NCBI GenBank assembly: GCA_964057225.1
Contig: OZ059895.1
Span: 22,764,688 to 22,828,687 of the forward strand
Length of the DNA: 64,000 nt
Direction of reading: 5' to 3'
DNA from: Auanema rhodensis
Taxonomy: Eukaryota > Nematoda > Chromadorea > Rhabditida > Rhabditidae
Positions within the stretch are counted from its first letter, which is position 1. Each line of letters starts with the position of its first letter. The position numbers and the translations under genes were made by a program. Positions 1 through 10,889 of this stretch are shown piece after piece. The notes under the pieces are model-generated. The model saw only the letters and a list, made by a program, of their open reading frames with translations, was not told the DNA's origin and did no database searches.

Positions 1-18
1 ACCCTGAAGAATTAATTT

Positions 19-35
19 TTTCGTTGAATAACAAT
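19..35 (+). other. Partial CENP-B-box-like motif (left half only)
   Basis: p19-35 aligned to the mammalian CENP-B box core NTTCGNNNNANNCGGGN matches TTCG and the central A, and its p20-26 TTCGTTG equals the left half of the box. The right half CGGG is ACAA here, so 5 of 9 core bases match. Many monomers, for example the one at 2810, carry T at p22, which destroys the TTCG. An A+T-rich sequence with several TTCG words could give this by chance. I record it as a resemblance and do not claim protein binding. Confidence 0.15.
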
Positions 36-53
36 GTCCATCGTCTTTGCCTT

Positions 54-64
54 GAAAAAAGAAA
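54..64 (+). repeat. Hypervariable purine run used as subtype barcode
   Basis: Within p54-64 the monomers fall into clear classes. In the G-AAATC class p61 is G and p62 is A. In the GG class both are G. In the C class p61 is C. The AG class reads AAAAAAAGAATC. The fifth class is a pure run of 11 A, which adds one base. Rarer forms have T at p57 (for example 41778, 43884, 45288, 48096, 51255), G at p57 (15102, 17910) or A at p54 (26334, 30897, 33705). These classes co-vary with changes elsewhere in the monomer, so they mark monomer lineages and are not sequencing noise. Confidence 0.85.
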
Positions 65-92
65 TCTAAAAACATCTACTTTTTGCTAAATT

Positions 93-127
93 ATTTTGAA
101 ATTTTTCGAAAAAATTTTTGTCAAAAT
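93..127 (+). repeat. A/T-rich imperfect inverted repeat around TTCGAA
   Basis: ATTTTG (p93-98) and CAAAAT (p122-127) are perfect inverted arms. Between them lies the 12-bp palindrome TTTTTCGAAAAA (p102-113), flanked by one extra A. Together they could form a long weak cruciform or a bent A/T tract. The centre is mutated in a few copies: CG becomes TG at the monomers starting 3864 and 11592, C becomes G at 62538, and a T becomes G about 19417. The whole palindrome is lost in the three 251-bp monomers, so it is not required in every repeat. Confidence 0.7.
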
Positions 128-140
128 GTTTTTGGAAGCA

Positions 141-168
141 ATGTTGAGTGTACATGGAAACTCAACAT
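141..168 (+). repeat. Conserved 9-bp inverted repeat, 10-nt loop
   Basis: ATGTTGAGT (p141-149) and ACTCAACAT (p160-168) are exact reverse complements separated by a 10-nt loop. I saw no change in either arm in any monomer scanned, including the three truncated ones. The loop varies: G156A occurs in the 4-mer cassette monomers (12996, 21420, 41427, 43533, 44937, 47745, 50904), and one copy has G157T at 21225. Variation concentrated in the loop while both arms stay fixed makes this the best candidate for a conserved element in the monomer. Confidence 0.8.
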
Positions 169-251
169 ACACTAATGCATCATTTTTCAAACGATCATAA
201 CTAATTTTTGTATTAAGCGTTTCTCAATGTAGTATAGTGCATTCGATGCGG

Positions 252-302
252 ATTTTTAAGCTGCGTCGATCTGTGTTATCAGATTTGCGCTAGCTTAAAA
301 AT
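252..302 (+). repeat. 11-bp stem with internal 5-bp hairpin
   Basis: ATTTTTAAGCT (p252-262) pairs with AGCTTAAAAAT (p292-302). Inside the 29-nt loop ATCTG (p269-273) pairs with CAGAT (p280-284) around a 6-nt loop, giving a stem within a stem. GTGCATT (p237-243) and AATGCAC (p300-306) form an alternative outer pairing. Most substitutions here lie in the loops: p265-267, p275, p276 and p277. C261T (aagttgcg type) weakens the outer stem. A269T (gtcgttc type) and the CT to AA change at 28710-28711 weaken the inner one. Function is unknown. Confidence 0.7.
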
Positions 303-310
303 GCACCGAG

Positions 311-341
311 ATATCAACTGATATAAGTTCACACTTATATC
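311..341 (+). repeat. Overlapping hairpins at monomer 3' end
   Basis: GATATAAGT (p320-328) and ACTTATATC (p333-341) form a perfect 9-bp stem with a 4-nt loop. ATATC (p311-315) and GATAT (p320-324) offer a competing short stem. This is also a main site of subtype variation: A326T, T338G, A339C and C334A each break one pair, and A331C changes the loop. I found no monomer in which a second change restores pairing. This argues against strict selection on the 9-bp stem. Confidence 0.7.
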
Positions 342-3300
342 CTCGATTTTCACCCTGAAGAATTAATTTTTTCGTTGAATAACAATGTCCATCGTCTTTG
401 CCTTGAAAAAAGAAATCTAAAAACATCTACTTTTTGCTAAATTATCTTGAAATTTTTCGAAAAAATTTTTGTCAAAATGTTTTTGGAAGCAATGTTGAGT
501 GTACATGGAAACTCAACATACACTAATGCATCATTTTTCGAACGATCATAACTAATTTTTGTATTAAGCGTTTCTCAATGTAGTATAGTGCATTCGATGC
601 GGATTTTTAAGCTGCGTCGATCTGTGTTATCAGATTTGCGCTAGCTTAAAAATGCACCGAGATATCAACTGATATATGTTCACACTTATATCCTCGATTT
701 TCACCCTGAAGAATTAATTTTTTCGTTGAATAACAATGTTCATCGTCTTTGCCTTGAAAAAAGGAATCTAAAAACATCTACTTTTTGCTAAATTATTTTG
801 AAATTTTTCGAAAAAATTTTTGTCAAAATGTTTTTGGAAGCAATGTTGAGTGTACATGGAAACTCAACATACACTAATGCATCATTTTTCAAACGATCAT
901 AACTAATTTTTGTATTAAGCGTTTCTCAATGTAGTATAGTGCATTCGATGCGGATTTTTAAGTTGCGTCGATCTGTGTTATCAGATTTGCGCTAGCTTAA
1001 AAATGCACCGAGATATCAACTGATATAAGTTCACACTTATATCCTCGATTTTCACCCTGAAGAATTAATTTTTTCGTTGAATAACAATGTCCATCGTCTT
1101 TGCCTTGAAAAAAGAAATCTAAAAACATCTACTTTTTGCTAAATTATTTTGAAATTTTTCGAAAAAATTTTTGTCAAAATGTTTTTGGAAGCAATGTTGA
1201 GTGTACATGGAAACTCAACATACACTAATGCATCATTTTTCAAACGATCATAACTAATTTTTGTATTAAGCATTTCTCAATGTAGTATAGTGCATTCGAT
1301 GCGGATTTTTAAGCTGCAATGATCTGTGTTATCAGATTTGCGCTAGCTTAAAAATGCACCGAGATATCAACTGATATATGTTCACACTTATCTCCTCGAT
1401 TTTCACCCTGAAGAATTAATTTTTTCGTTGAATAACAATGTCCATCGTCTTTGCCTTGAAAAAAAGAATCTAAAAACATCTACTTTTTGCTAAATTATTT
1501 TGAAATTTTTCGAAAAAATTTTTGTCAAAATGTTTTTGGAAGCAATGTTGAGTGTACATGGAAACTCAACATACACTAATGCATCATTTTTCAAACGATC
1601 ATAACTAATTTTTGTATTAAGCGTTTCTCAATGTAGTATAGTGCATTCGATGCGGATTTTTAAGCTGCGTCGATCTGTGTTATCAGATTTGCGCTAGCTT
1701 AAAAATGCACCGAGATATCAACTGATATATGTTCACACTTATATCCTCGATTTTCACCCTGAAGAATCAATTTTTTCGTTGAATAACAATGTCCATCGTC
1801 TTTGCCTTGAAAAAAGGAATCTAAAAACATCTACTTTTTGCTAAATTATTTTGAAATTTTTCGAAAAAATTTTTGTCAAAATGTTTTTGGAAGCAATGTT
1901 GAGTGTACATGGAAACTCAACATACACTAATGCATCATTTTTCAAACGATCATAACTAATTTTTGTATTGAGCGTTTCTCAATGTAGTATAAGGCATTCG
2001 ATGCGGATTTTTAAGCTGCGTCGATCTGTGTTATCAGATTTGCGCTAGCTTAAAAATGCACCGAGATATCAACTGATATAAGTTCACACTTAGATCCTCG
2101 ATTTTCACCCTGAAGAATTAATTTTTTCGTTGAATAACAATGTCCATCGTCTTTGCCTTGAAAAAAAAAAATCTAAAAACATCTACTTTTTGCTAAATTA
2201 TTTTGAAATTTTTCGAAAAAATTTTTGTCAAAATGTTTTTGGAAGCAATGTTGAGTGTACATGGAAACTCAACATACACTAATGCATCATTTTTCAAACG
2301 ATCATAACTAATTTTTGTATTAAGCGTTTCTCAATGTAGTATAGTGCATTCGATGCGGATTTTTAAGCTGCGTCGATCTGTTTTATCAGATTTGCGCTAG
2401 CTTAAAAATGCACCGAGATATCAACTGATATAAGTTCACACTTATATCCTCGATTTTCACCCTGAAGAATTAATTTTTTCGTTGAATAACAATGTCCATC
2501 GTCTTTGCCTTGAAAAAAGGAATCTAAAAACATCTACTTTTTGCTAAATTATTTTGAAATTTTTCGAAAAAATTTTTGTCAAAATGTTTTTGGAAGCAAT
2601 GTTGAGTGTACATGGAAACTCAACATACACTAATGCATCATTTTTCAAACGATCATAACTAATTTTTGTATTAAGCGTTTCTCCATGTAGTATAGTGCAT
2701 TCGATGCGGATTTTTAAGCTGCGTCGATCTGTGTTATCAGATTTGCGCTAGCTTAAAAATGCACCGAGATATCAACTGATATAAGTTCACACTTAGATCC
2801 TCGATTTTCACCCTGAAGAATTAATTTTTTTGTTGAATAACAATGTCCATCGTCTTTGCTTTGAAAAAACAAATCTAAAAACATCTACTTTTTGCTAAAT
2901 TATTTCGAAATTTTTCGAAAAAATTTTTGTCAAAATGTTTTTGGAAGCAATGTTGAGTGTACATGGAAACTCAACATACACTAATGCATCATTTTTCAAA
3001 CGATCATAACTAATTTTTGTATTAAGCGTTTCTCAATGTAGTATAGTGCATTCGATGCGGATTTTTAAGCTGCAATGATCTGTGTTATCAGATTTGCGCT
3101 AGCTTAAAAATGCACCGAGATATCAACTGATATATGTTCACACTTATCTCCTCGATTTTCACCCTGAAGAATTAATTTTTTCGTTGAATAACAATGTCCA
3201 TCGTCTTTGCCTTGAAAAAAAGAATCTAAAAACATCTACTTTATGCTAAATTATTTTGAAATTTTTCGAAAAAATTTTTGTCAAAATGTTTTTGGAAGCA

Positions 3301-4690
3301 ATGTTGAGTGTACATGGAAACTCAACATACACTAATGCATCATTTTTCAAACGATCATAACTAATTTTTGTATTAAGCGTTTCTCAATGTAGTATAGTGC
3401 ATTCGATGCGGATTTTTAAGCTGCGTCGATCTGTGTTATCAGATTTGCGCTAGCTTAAAAATGCACCGAGATATCAACTGATATAAGTTCACACTTAGAT
3501 CCTCGATTTTCACCCTGAAGAATTAATTTTTTTGTTGAATAACAATGTCCATCGTCTTTGCCTTGAAAAAAAAAAATCTAAAAACATCTACTTTTTGCTA
3601 AATTATTTTGAAATTTTTCGAAAAAATTTTTGTCAAAATGTTTTTGGAAGCAATGTTGAGTGTACATGGAAACTCAACATACACTAATGCATCATTTTTC
3701 AAACGATCATAACTAATTTTTGTATTAAGCGTTTCTCAATGTAGTATAGTGCATTCGATGCGGATTTTTAAGCTGCGTCGATCTGTTTTATCAGATTTGC
3801 GCTAGCTTAAAAATGCACCGAGATATCAACTGATATAAGTTCACACTTATATCCTCGATTTTCACCCTGAAGAATTAATTTTTTCGTTGAATAACAATGT
3901 CCATCGTCTTTGCCTTGAAAAAAGGAATCTAAAAACATCTACTTTTTGCTAAATTATTTTGAAATTTTTTGAAAAAATTTTTGTCAAAATGTTTTTGGAA
4001 GCAATGTTGAGTGTACATGGAAACTCAACATACACTAATGCATCATTTTTCAAACGATCATAACTAATTTTTGTATTAAGCGTTTCTCCATGTAGTATAG
4101 TGCATTCGATGCGGATTTTTAAGCTGCGTCGATCTGTGTTATCAGATTTGCGCTAGCTTAAAAATGCACCGAGATATCAACTGATATATGTTCACACTTA
4201 TATCCTCGATTTTCACCCTGAAGAATTAATTTTTTCGTTGAATAACAATGTCCATCGTCTTTGCCTTGAAAAAAAAAAATCTAAAAACATCTACTTTTTG
4301 CTAAATTATTTTGAAATTTTTCGAAAAAATTTTTGTCAAAATGTTTTTGGAAGCAATGTTGAGTGTACATGGAAACTCAACATACACTAATGCATCATTT
4401 TTCAAACGATCATAACTAATTTTTGTATTAAGCGTTTCTCAATGTAGTATAGTGCATTCGATGCGGATTTTTAAGCTGCGTCGATCTGTGTTATCAGATT
4501 TGCGCTAGCTTAAAAATGCACCGAGATATCAACTGATATAAGTTCACACTTAGATCCTCGATTTTCACCCTGAAGAATTAATTTTTTTGTTGAATAACAA
4601 TGTCCATCGTCTTTGCCTTGAAAAAACAAATCTAAAAACATCTACTTTTTGCTAAATTATTTTGAAATTTTTCGAAAAAATTTTTGTCAA

Positions 4691-4699
4691 TTTTTTTTT
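4691..4699 (+). repeat. 9-T run variant (three clustered substitutions)
   Basis: At p125-128 the usual AATG is read as TTTT, giving nine consecutive T. The same rare cluster recurs only at 11014-11022 in the monomer starting 10890, whose downstream half (aagagtttctcc mark) differs from this one. The shared cluster marks common descent of the left halves of the two monomers. Confidence 0.75.
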
Positions 4700-4917
4700 G
4701 GAAGCAATGTTGAGTGTACATGGAAACTCAACATACACTAATGCATCATTTTTCAAACGATCATAACTAATTTTTGTATCAAGCGTTTCTCAATGTAGTA
4801 TAGTGCATTCGATGCGGATTTTTAAGCTGCGTCAATCTGTGTTATCAGATTTGCGCTAGCTTAAAAATGCACCGAGATATCAACTGATATAAGTTCACAC
4901 TTATATCCTCGATTTTC

Positions 4918-7900
4918 ACCCTGAAGAATTAATTTTTTCGTTGAATAACAATGTCCATCGTCTTTGCCTTGAAAAAAGAAATCTAAAAACATCTACTTTT
5001 TGCTAAATTATTTTGAAATTTTTCGAAAAAATTTTTGTCAAAATGTTTTTGGAAGCAATGTTGAGTGTACATGGAAACTCAACATACACTAATGCATCAT
5101 TTTTCAAACGATCATAACTAATTTTTGTATTAAGCGTTTCTCAATGTAGTATAGTGCATTCGATGCGGATTTTTAAGCTGCGTCGATCTGTGTTATCAGA
5201 TTTGCGCTAGCTTAAAAATGCACCGAGATATCAACTGATATAAGTTCACACTTATATCCTCGATTTTCACCCTGAAGAATTAATTTTTTCGTTGAATAAC
5301 AATGTCCATCGTCTTTGCCTTGAAAAAAGAAATCTAAAAACATCTACTTTTTGCTAAATTATCTTGAAATTTTTCGAAAAAATTTTTGTCAAAATGTTTT
5401 TGGAAGCAATGTTGAGTGTACATGGAAACTCAACATACACTAATGCATCATTTTTCGAACGATCATAACTAATTTTTGTATTAAGCGTTTCTCAATGTAG
5501 TATAGTGCATTCGATGCGGATTTTTAAGCTGCGTCGATCTGTGTTATCAGATTTGCGCTAGCTTAAAAATGCACCGAGATATCAACTGATATATGTTCAC
5601 ACTTATATCCTCGATTTTCACCCTGAAGAATTAATTTTTTCGTTGAATAACAATGTTCATCGTCTTTGCCTTGAAAAAAGGAATCTAAAAACATCTACTT
5701 TTTGCTAAATTATTTTGAAATTTTTCGAAAAAATTTTTGTCAAAATGTTTTTGGAAGCAATGTTGAGTGTACATGGAAACTCAACATACACTAATGCATC
5801 ATTTTTCAAACGATCATAACTAATTTTTGTATTAAGCGTTTCTCAATGTAGTATAGTGCATTCGATGCGGATTTTTAAGTTGCGTCGATCTGTGTTATCA
5901 GATTTGCGCTAGCTTAAAAATGCACCGAGATATCAACTGATATAAGTTCACACTTATATCCTCGATTTTCACCCTGAAGAATTAATTTTTTCGTTGAATA
6001 ACAATGTCCATCGTCTTTGCCTTGAAAAAAGAAATCTAAAAACATCTACTTTTTGCTAAATTATTTTGAAATTTTTCGAAAAAATTTTTGTCAAAATGTT
6101 TTTGGAAGCAATGTTGAGTGTACATGGAAACTCAACATACACTAATGCATCATTTTTCAAACGATCATAACTAATTTTTGTATTAAGCATTTCTCAATGT
6201 AGTATAGTGCATTCGATGCGGATTTTTAAGCTGCAATGATCTGTGTTATCAGATTTGCGCTAGCTTAAAAATGCACCGAGATATCAACTGATATATGTTC
6301 ACACTTATCTCCTCGATTTTCACCCTGAAGAATTAATTTTTTCGTTGAATAACAATGTCCATCGTCTTTGCCTTGAAAAAAAGAATCTAAAAACATCTAC
6401 TTTTTGCTAAATTATTTTGAAATTTTTCGAAAAAATTTTTGTCAAAATGTTTTTGGAAGCAATGTTGAGTGTACATGGAAACTCAACATACACTAATGCA
6501 TCATTTTTCAAACGATCATAACTAATTTTTGTATTAAGCGTTTCTCAATGTAGTATAGTGCATTCGATGCGGATTTTTAAGCTGCGTCGATCTGTGTTAT
6601 CAGATTTGCGCTAGCTTAAAAATGCACCGAGATATCAACTGATATATGTTCACACTTATATCCTCGATTTTCACCCTGAAGAATCAATTTTTTCGTTGAA
6701 TAACAATGTCCATCGTCTTTGCCTTGAAAAAAGGAATCTAAAAACATCTACTTTTTGCTAAATTATTTTGAAATTTTTCGAAAAAATTTTTGTCAAAATG
6801 TTTTTGGAAGCAATGTTGAGTGTACATGGAAACTCAACATACACTAATGCATCATTTTTCAAACGATCATAACTAATTTTTGTATTGAGCGTTTCTCAAT
6901 GTAGTATAAGGCATTCGATGCGGATTTTTAAGCTGCGTCGATCTGTGTTATCAGATTTGCGCTAGCTTAAAAATGCACCGAGATATCAACTGATATAAGT
7001 TCACACTTAGATCCTCGATTTTCACCCTGAAGAATTAATTTTTTCGTTGAATAACAATGTCCATCGTCTTTGCCTTGAAAAAAAAAAATCTAAAAACATC
7101 TACTTTTTGCTAAATTATTTTGAAATTTTTCGAAAAAATTTTTGTCAAAATGTTTTTGGAAGCAATGTTGAGTGTACATGGAAACTCAACATACACTAAT
7201 GCATCATTTTTCAAACGATCATAACTAATTTTTGTATTAAGCGTTTCTCAATGTAGTATAGTGCATTCGATGCGGATTTTTAAGCTGCGTCGATCTGTTT
7301 TATCAGATTTGCGCTAGCTTAAAAATGCACCGAGATATCAACTGATATAAGTTCACACTTATATCCTCGATTTTCACCCTGAAGAATTAATTTTTTCGTT
7401 GAATAACAATGTCCATCGTCTTTGCCTTGAAAAAAGGAATCTAAAAACATCTACTTTTTGCTAAATTATTTTGAAATTTTTCGAAAAAATTTTTGTCAAA
7501 ATGTTTTTGGAAGCAATGTTGAGTGTACATGGAAACTCAACATACACTAATGCATCATTTTTCAAACGATCATAACTAATTTTTGTATTAAGCGTTTCTC
7601 CATGTAGTATAGTGCATTCGATGCGGATTTTTAAGCTGCGTCGATCTGTGTTATCAGATTTGCGCTAGCTTAAAAATGCACCGAGATATCAACTGATATA
7701 AGTTCACACTTAGATCCTCGATTTTCACCCTGAAGAATTAATTTTTTTGTTGAATAACAATGTCCATCGTCTTTGCTTTGAAAAAACAAATCTAAAAACA
7801 TCTACTTTTTGCTAAATTATTTCGAAATTTTTCGAAAAAATTTTTGTCAAAATGTTTTTGGAAGCAATGTTGAGTGTACATGGAAACTCAACATACACTA

Positions 7901-8402
7901 ATGCATCATTTTTCAAACGATCATAACTAATTTTTGTATTAAGCGTTTCTCAATGTAGTATAGTGCATTCGATGCGGATTTTTAAGCTGCAATGATCTGT
8001 GTTATCAGATTTGCGCTAGCTTAAAAATGCACCGAGATATCAACTGATATATGTTCACACTTATCTCCTCGATTTTCACCCTGAAGAATTAATTTTTTCG
8101 TTGAATAACAATGTCCATCGTCTTTGCCTTGAAAAAAAGAATCTAAAAACATCTACTTTATGCTAAATTATTTTGAAATTTTTCGAAAAAATTTTTGTCA
8201 AAATGTTTTTGGAAGCAATGTTGAGTGTACATGGAAACTCAACATACACTAATGCATCATTTTTCAAACGATCATAACTAATTTTTGTATTAAGCGTTTC
8301 TCAATGTAGTATAGTGCATTCGATGCGGATTTTTAAGCTGCGTCGATCTGTGTTATCAGATTTGCGCTAGCTTAAAAATGCACCGAGATATCAACTGATA
8401 TA
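4918..8402 (+). repeat. 14-monomer higher-order repeat, copy 2 (first ten monomers)
   Basis: This copies 1-3485 at an offset of 4917 bp. By eye I found no mismatch, and every private mark of monomers 1-10 is reproduced, including the rare C51T and the ctttatgc change. Identity ends inside the tenth monomer, first visible at p326 (3486 versus 8403). The eleventh to fourteenth monomers of the unit do not follow. The near-identity indicates a recent duplication or an assembly artefact. Confidence 0.9.
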
Positions 8403-8428
8403 TGTTCACACTTATATCCTCGATTTTC
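8403..8428 (+). other. Probable unequal-exchange junction inside a monomer
   Basis: The monomer at 8078 begins as the tenth HOR monomer (ctttatgc mark). Its tail carries A326T and unmutated p338, as in the fifth HOR monomer (tail about 6647-6672), and it is followed by the sixth. Fifth- and tenth-type monomers share the AAAAAAAGAATC class. The exact switch point cannot be placed because the parents are identical between the ctttatgc mark (about 8158) and 8403, so this span marks the first tail positions that differ. Confidence 0.7.
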
Positions 8429-9482
8429 ACCCTGAAGAATCAATTTTTTCGTTGAATAACAATGTCCATCGTCTTTGCCTTGAAAAAAGGAATCTAAAAA
8501 CATCTACTTTTTGCTAAATTATTTTGAAATTTTTCGAAAAAATTTTTGTCAAAATGTTTTTGGAAGCAATGTTGAGTGTACATGGAAACTCAACATACAC
8601 TAATGCATCATTTTTCAAACGATCATAACTAATTTTTGTATTGAGCGTTTCTCAATGTAGTATAAGGCATTCGATGCGGATTTTTAAGCTGCGTCGATCT
8701 GTGTTATCAGATTTGCGCTAGCTTAAAAATGCACCGAGATATCAACTGATATAAGTTCACACTTAGATCCTCGATTTTCACCCTGAAGAATTAATTTTTT
8801 CGTTGAATAACAATGTCCATCGTCTTTGCCTTGAAAAAAAAAAATCTAAAAACATCTACTTTTTGCTAAATTATTTTGAAATTTTTCGAAAAAATTTTTG
8901 TCAAAATGTTTTTGGAAGCAATGTTGAGTGTACATGGAAACTCAACATACACTAATGCATCATTTTTCAAACGATCATAACTAATTTTTGTATTAAGCGT
9001 TTCTCAATGTAGTATAGTGCATTCGATGCGGATTTTTAAGCTGCGTCGATCTGTTTTATCAGATTTGCGCTAGCTTAAAAATGCACCGAGATATCAACTG
9101 ATATAAGTTCACACTTATATCCTCGATTTTCACCCTGAAGAATTAATTTTTTCGTTGAATAACAATGTCCATCGTCTTTGCCTTGAAAAAAGGAATCTAA
9201 AAACATCTACTTTTTGCTAAATTATTTTGAAATTTTTCGAAAAAATTTTTGTCAAAATGTTTTTGGAAGCAATGTTGAGTGTACATGGAAACTCAACATA
9301 CACTAATGCATCATTTTTCAAACGATCATAACTAATTTTTGTATTAAGCGTTTCTCCATGTAGTATAGTGCATTCGATGCGGATTTTTAAGCTGCGTCGA
9401 TCTGTGTTATCAGATTTGCGCTAGCTTAAAAATGCACCGAGATATCAACTGATATATGTTCACACTTATATCCTCGATTTTC
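8429..9482 (+). repeat. Restart of HOR monomers 6-8 (5-mer duplication)
   Basis: Monomers at 8429, 8780 and 9132 repeat the types at 6673, 7024 and 7376 with a period of 1756 bp (five monomers). The first has T13C, A215G and the tataaggc mark; the second has 11 A and G275T; the third has GG and A226C. The third monomer ends with A326T and unmutated p338, as in the HOR monomer at 3864, so it is itself a chimera of the eighth and twelfth types. Confidence 0.8.
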
Positions 9483-9834
9483 ACCCTGAAGAATTAATTT
9501 TTTCGTTGAATAACAATGTCCATCGTCTTTGCCTTGAAAAAAAAAAATCTAAAAACATCTACTTTTTGCTAAATTATTTTGAAATTTTTCGAAAAAATTT
9601 TTGTCAAAATGTTTTTGGAAGCAATGTTGAGTGTACATGGAAACTCAACATACACTAATGCATCATTTTTCAAACGATCATAACTAATTTTTGTATTAAG
9701 CGTTTCTCAATGTAGTATAGTGCATTCGATGCGGATTTTTAAGCTGCGTCGATCTGTGTTATCAGATTTGCGCTAGCTTAAAAATGCACCGAGATATCAA
9801 CTGATATAAGTTCACACTTAGATCCTCGATTTTC
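8780..9834 (+). repeat. 3-mer tandem duplication, copy 1 (1055 bp)
   Basis: Three monomers (8780, 9132, 9483) have lengths 352, 351 and 352. They are marked poly-A with G275T, GG with A226C and A326T, and poly-A with T338G. The same trio follows directly at 9835. The first monomer overlaps the preceding restart block because the two duplications are nested. Confidence 0.85.
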
Positions 9835-10889
9835 ACCCTGAAGAATTAATTTTTTCGTTGAATAACAATGTCCATCGTCTTTGCCTTGAAAAAAAAAAAT
9901 CTAAAAACATCTACTTTTTGCTAAATTATTTTGAAATTTTTCGAAAAAATTTTTGTCAAAATGTTTTTGGAAGCAATGTTGAGTGTACATGGAAACTCAA
10001 CATACACTAATGCATCATTTTTCAAACGATCATAACTAATTTTTGTATTAAGCGTTTCTCAATGTAGTATAGTGCATTCGATGCGGATTTTTAAGCTGCG
10101 TCGATCTGTTTTATCAGATTTGCGCTAGCTTAAAAATGCACCGAGATATCAACTGATATAAGTTCACACTTATATCCTCGATTTTCACCCTGAAGAATTA
10201 ATTTTTTCGTTGAATAACAATGTCCATCGTCTTTGCCTTGAAAAAAGGAATCTAAAAACATCTACTTTTTGCTAAATTATTTTGAAATTTTTCGAAAAAA
10301 TTTTTGTCAAAATGTTTTTGGAAGCAATGTTGAGTGTACATGGAAACTCAACATACACTAATGCATCATTTTTCAAACGATCATAACTAATTTTTGTATT
10401 AAGCGTTTCTCCATGTAGTATAGTGCATTCGATGCGGATTTTTAAGCTGCGTCGATCTGTGTTATCAGATTTGCGCTAGCTTAAAAATGCACCGAGATAT
10501 CAACTGATATATGTTCACACTTATATCCTCGATTTTCACCCTGAAGAATTAATTTTTTCGTTGAATAACAATGTCCATCGTCTTTGCCTTGAAAAAAAAA
10601 AATCTAAAAACATCTACTTTTTGCTAAATTATTTTGAAATTTTTCGAAAAAATTTTTGTCAAAATGTTTTTGGAAGCAATGTTGAGTGTACATGGAAACT
10701 CAACATACACTAATGCATCATTTTTCAAACGATCATAACTAATTTTTGTATTAAGCGTTTCTCAATGTAGTATAGTGCATTCGATGCGGATTTTTAAGCT
10801 GCGTCGATCTGTGTTATCAGATTTGCGCTAGCTTAAAAATGCACCGAGATATCAACTGATATAAGTTCACACTTAGATCCTCGATTTTC
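9835..10889 (+). repeat. 3-mer tandem duplication, copy 2 (1055 bp)
   Basis: Monomers at 9835, 10187 and 10538 reproduce the three at 8780, 9132 and 9483 with the same lengths. I saw no substitution between the two copies. This copy contains the last 352-bp monomers in the window: the 11-A class is absent after 10889. Confidence 0.85.

Larger units (their letters stand above)
1..351 (+). repeat. Reference satellite monomer (M1)
   Basis: This copy defines the p1-p351 numbering used in this annotation. Landmarks in order are: a T-rich start with TTCGTTG at p20-26; a purine run at p54-64 whose bases p57 and p61-62 vary between subtypes; an A/T block centred on TTCGAA at p105-110; a 9-bp inverted repeat at p141-168; ATGCAT at p175-180; a large stem-loop at p252-302 containing GCTAGC; GATATC at p309-314; and a compact hairpin at p320-341. 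It has 12 CpG against about 8.4 expected from base composition, so CpG is not depleted. Both strands have stop codons in every frame. The phase is arbitrary, and the true amplification unit may start elsewhere. Confidence 0.97.
1..4917 (+). repeat. 14-monomer higher-order repeat, copy 1
   Basis: The unit contains fourteen monomers starting at 1, 352, 703, 1054, 1405, 1756, 2107, 2459, 2810, 3161, 3512, 3864, 4215 and 4567. Diagnostic marks include attatcttg and TTCGAACG in the second, C38T in the third, a G219A plus CAATG loop change in the fourth, T13C and A215G in the sixth, poly-A in the seventh, eleventh and thirteenth, A226C in the eighth and twelfth, C51T in the ninth, and a 9-T run in the fourteenth. 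The same order restarts at 4918. The unit is 14 x 351 plus 3 extra A. Confidence 0.93.

Noticed and set aside
236-251. RNA polymerase III B box resemblance (ATTCGATGC)
   Set aside because: The first base of the box is wrong, no A box lies upstream at a suitable distance, and T runs that would terminate Pol III are scattered through the monomer.
252-341. Hammerhead or other self-cleaving ribozyme, known from some animal satellites
   Set aside because: The invariant CTGATGA core is absent on both strands. The nearest words are CTGATAT at p318-324 and CTGATAA on the reverse strand, and no matching GAAA core lies in the right geometry.
1-351. Possible open reading frame running through the array, since 351 is divisible by three
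   Set aside because: All frames of the reference monomer on both strands contain stop codons (for example TAA at p13-15, TGA at p5-7, and TAA at p88-90 in the third forward frame). The longest stretches are about 40-60 codons, composed of A/T-rich repeat sequence with no start or family resemblance.
1-351. Subrepeats inside the monomer (an ancestral shorter unit)
   Set aside because: Only short A/T-rich words recur, such as AATTTTTGT at p113-121 and p203-210. No consistent half- or third-monomer alignment is visible.
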